A DNA stretch of 64,000 nucleotides from NCBI RefSeq assembly GCF_003576645.1, contig NC_044924.1, positions 3,003,471 through 3,067,470 of the forward strand, in the 5' to 3' direction. The DNA is from Ipomoea triloba (lineage: Eukaryota > Streptophyta > Magnoliopsida > Solanales > Convolvulaceae). Numbering within the stretch: the stretch's first letter is position 1; each line of letters starts with the position of its first letter. The translations under genes and the position numbers were made by a program. Below are positions 61,988 to 64,000 of this stretch, piece after piece. Below the pieces are notes generated by a model. It saw nothing but the letters and a program-made list of their open reading frames with translations. It was not told the DNA's origin and made no database searches.

Positions 61988-62825
61988 TCAAGCGGACCTA
62001 GAACGGTCAGGACTCTCATCCGTAGGTGGTTTGAGTGTGAGAGTGAGATCAATCTTAGGTCTCTTTGGCACACGGGCACCAGGCATAAGCTCCAGTGTCA
62101 CATTATCTTCTTCTTCATCATCAAGATCACCAACACCATCATGAACCTGCTAAAGAATGCATTATATATTAACTAATTCAATGAATTGAAGTTAACCAAA
62201 TAATAATTTAATTTGATTCTTCCAATAGTTTTAACAATAGATTGGCTATTATTTACCGGCATCTGTCTGCATCCTTGAAACAACTCCTCAAACAGCAAGG
62301 TTTCTTGCCGTGGAGCCGGGAACCTCATCATCCTGTCCACCATTTATTCAATGTCAGTACAATAATGCTCAAAACTGTGATTACTAATTGTATAAACACT
62401 AAAAGACTAAAAATTATGCTAATATATAACCTCATCGAGGGCGGTATGCTAGGGGGCATCGGCCCAACTGGATCAATGAACAATCTGGTAGAAGAAGAGG
62501 GGAGTAGGCTTCGATGACTTGAAGCCCTAGGGTTCATGGTAGAAGAAGAGGAAAAAAGGCCTCCAAGAGTTGAAGGTGAAGGATTCAAAGTAGAGGAAGA
62601 GGAGGGAAGAAAAAGGCTCTCATGCATTATAGATGCGGCAGGATTAGTAGCAGAAGAGGAGGGAGCAAAGCTTCCATGAATTGAAGGTGGATGCAAGGTA
62701 GAAGAATGAACGGAAGAAGGGTTTAAGGTGGAAGAAGAAGAAGATGAAGAAGGAGGAAGAAGAGGGTTTTGACCCATGGAGGAGGGAAGCTGCTGGTTTT
62801 TTTCTGATGATGATTGCTTACTCAT
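61988..62825 (-). CDS. G5: GARP-less family member retaining the conserved motif and EAR domain, three exons
   Basis: Exons (minus strand): 62431-62825, 62257-62332 and 61988-62146; junctions are GT/AG and in phase, 209 residues. It starts MSKQSSSEKNQQLPSSMGQN, as in G4. Instead of the GARP domain there are about five degenerate Ser-rich repeats (STLNPxxSxHxSL, residues 30-112), which run straight into RLFIDPVGPMPPSIPPSMR (exon-4 end, 114-132). Exon 5 (FPAPRQETLLFEELFQ) and exon 6 follow as in G4, with LTLTL at 191-195. The second half of exon 1, exons 2-3 and most of exon 4 have been removed in one fusion that preserved frame and splice phase. Predicted product: a nuclear or cytoplasmic EAR protein with no DNA-binding domain. 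It might interfere with its relatives or act as an adaptor; it could also be a recent pseudogene that happens to be open. Confidence 0.7.
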
Positions 62826-62921
62826 TGTAATTAGGAGCAGAGCTACAAATTAAACAACAATGGAGGTCGGAGAGGGGAGCAGTGAGGTGAGGAAGAAGAA
62901 AGCTCACAACAATTGCAGACC

Positions 62922-62930
62922 TTAAATAGG
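62922..62930 (-). promoter_or_regulatory. Conserved TATA-like element of G5
   Basis: CCTATTTAA on the minus strand, 97 bp above the ATG, inside the promoter block shared with psi3 and G4. Confidence 0.5.
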
Positions 62931-63636
62931 GGAAAAACCACTCCAAGCTACTGGCAATTGTCCTCCATGCAGGTTGCCAATTGCCACCTAGCTTGGAGCT
63001 CCATTTGTCACACAACATCGCCTTTGAATTCTCCTATAAACTCCAAAGCATCTCACCGGTAAAGCTTCCATGGTTTTCCTCAACACAACTAACAGGGAAT
63101 CTGGCAATTGCATTGTCATCAAAAACATTCCGCCACGTTCTAACACAAATGATAACAGATAATGCCGTGCTTGCATGTGTTTAGTTTGTTGAGTCTGTTT
63201 GGAATTTGTTGTTGTGTTTACCTTGGAGTTTAGTAGGTGTTTAGCTTCACCTTTGTAGTAAATACTTTCATGGTGTAATGTAAATTCATCTATTCTTCAC
63301 TCCTCTACAACAAATTCACCTCCTCAAACACTTCCTTCTTTGTTAAGTGTCAATGTTAGTACCATGATATTTTTCTCCACTCCATTTTAAGGCTGCAGGA
63401 TTGGAAGTTACATTCACCATTTTTCTTATAATATATAAGAATTTTTTAAAAATCATCTAAATTTATACACCTTAAATAAATGGTCCTCTTTGATATCAAT
63501 AGTCAAGATTCATATTAAGTGGTACCATTACACAAAAAGCTATAACTAGCTAGTATCATAGGCGTAACTATACTTCCTTAATTTAAATCATGATAGGTAT
63601 TTAATAGAACTATATATGGACTTGACCCTTCGCTCA

Positions 63637-63691
<55 letters not shown>

Positions 63692-63910
63692 ACTTGACCC
63701 TTGAGACCTTCCCTTAACATGGATTACCAATCTTATGGGGCGTTTGGTTGGAGAGAATTACCATTTCATTCCCACTTATAGCTAATTTCCACATATATAA
63801 TTCCGAAGGCAAGCAAATTCTTTCGTTTAATTTGGTTGGAAGGAATTGCAATTCTGCAGAATTAAAATTCCTTCATTTTCATGGAATTAGAATCCAATGC
63901 CCCTCCTCCT
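62931..63910. other. G5 upstream region and right end of window
   Basis: 62931-63000 is promoter sequence shared with G4 and psi3. 63340-63690 matches the upstream flank of psi3 (46630-46940). A (TA)n tract runs 63640-63689. From about 63738 the sequence GGGGCGTTTGGTTGGAGAGA resembles the terminus of a small DNA transposon, cut by the end of the window. No gene. Confidence 0.5.
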
Positions 63911-63946
63911 CCCTCCCCCCCCCTCCCCCCCCCCCCCCCCCCCCCC

Positions 63947-64000
<54 letters not shown>
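63911..64000. repeat. Poly-C tract at window end
   Basis: Almost pure C with a few T and one A. Like the tracts beside the gap at 43141, it may border an unsequenced stretch. Confidence 0.9.

Noticed and set aside
63738..63910. Complete DNA transposon at the right edge
   Set aside because: Only one terminus-like sequence (GGGGCGTTTGGTT) is visible; the other end would lie beyond the poly-C, so it is noted only as a possible fragment.

Overview
The window is nuclear DNA of a flowering plant, probably a eudicot. The evidence is AT-rich intergenic DNA with long (TA)n tracts, many short introns with GT/AG borders, a plant-type LINE, SINE- and MITE-like elements, and plant-specific gene families (WRKY group IIb, phytepsin with a saposin-like insert, GARP/G2-like regulators with EAR motifs). 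I lean towards Convolvulaceae (Ipomoea-like) from the general look of the repeats, but that is only an impression. The sequence holds a 286-base assembly gap at 43141-43426 and ends in a C homopolymer.

Layout. 1-6.9 kb: a SINE-like insertion, then a full-length LINE on the minus strand (1164-6586). The LINE has a clean 16-bp target-site duplication, two ORFs that each stay in one frame, and only five nonsense codons. A short LINE 3' end with its own 15-bp duplication follows. 7-13.3 kb: intergenic, with (TA)n tracts and a 509-bp foldback element. 13.45-16.04 kb: a six-exon WRKY group IIb gene (+). 16-21 kb: intergenic, with two foldback elements and a ~120-bp minisatellite. 21.1-24.4 kb: a phytepsin-type aspartic proteinase gene (+) with a leader intron and 13 coding exons. 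24.98-26.25 kb: an intronless, probably plastid-targeted At4g22030-like gene (-). 30.3-33.5 kb: two tandem secreted glycine-rich protein genes (-).

34.9-63 kb is the unusual part: a tandem cluster, all on the minus strand, of small GARP/G2-like genes that I rebuilt exon by exon. Four have open reading frames across all exons (here G1 34949-36234, G2 48227-49557, G4 55483-56694, G5 61988-62825). One is a pseudogene (psi3, 45298-46247), and at least eight further pieces are relics. The intact six-exon copies share exon phases and three exact exon features: a 77-nt exon 2, a 43-nt exon 3 and a conserved motif LYIDPVGPMPPSIPPSMR at the end of exon 4. All end in an EAR-type repression motif (LDLTL or LTLTL). 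Sequence shared between the genes shows that the cluster grew by repeating a two-gene module three times: G1+psi3, G2+G4, and a G1/G2-type relic+G5. G5 has lost the whole GARP DNA-binding domain yet stays open and correctly phased, which predicts an EAR protein without a DNA-binding domain. This is my candidate for an undescribed system.

The WRKY, protease, plastid and glycine-rich genes look like ordinary independent genes. The GARP cluster is the only group whose members clearly belong together, by shared descent. Gene models are hand-spliced from the sequence; the main ones were checked for reading phase and exon length, but not against transcripts or databases.
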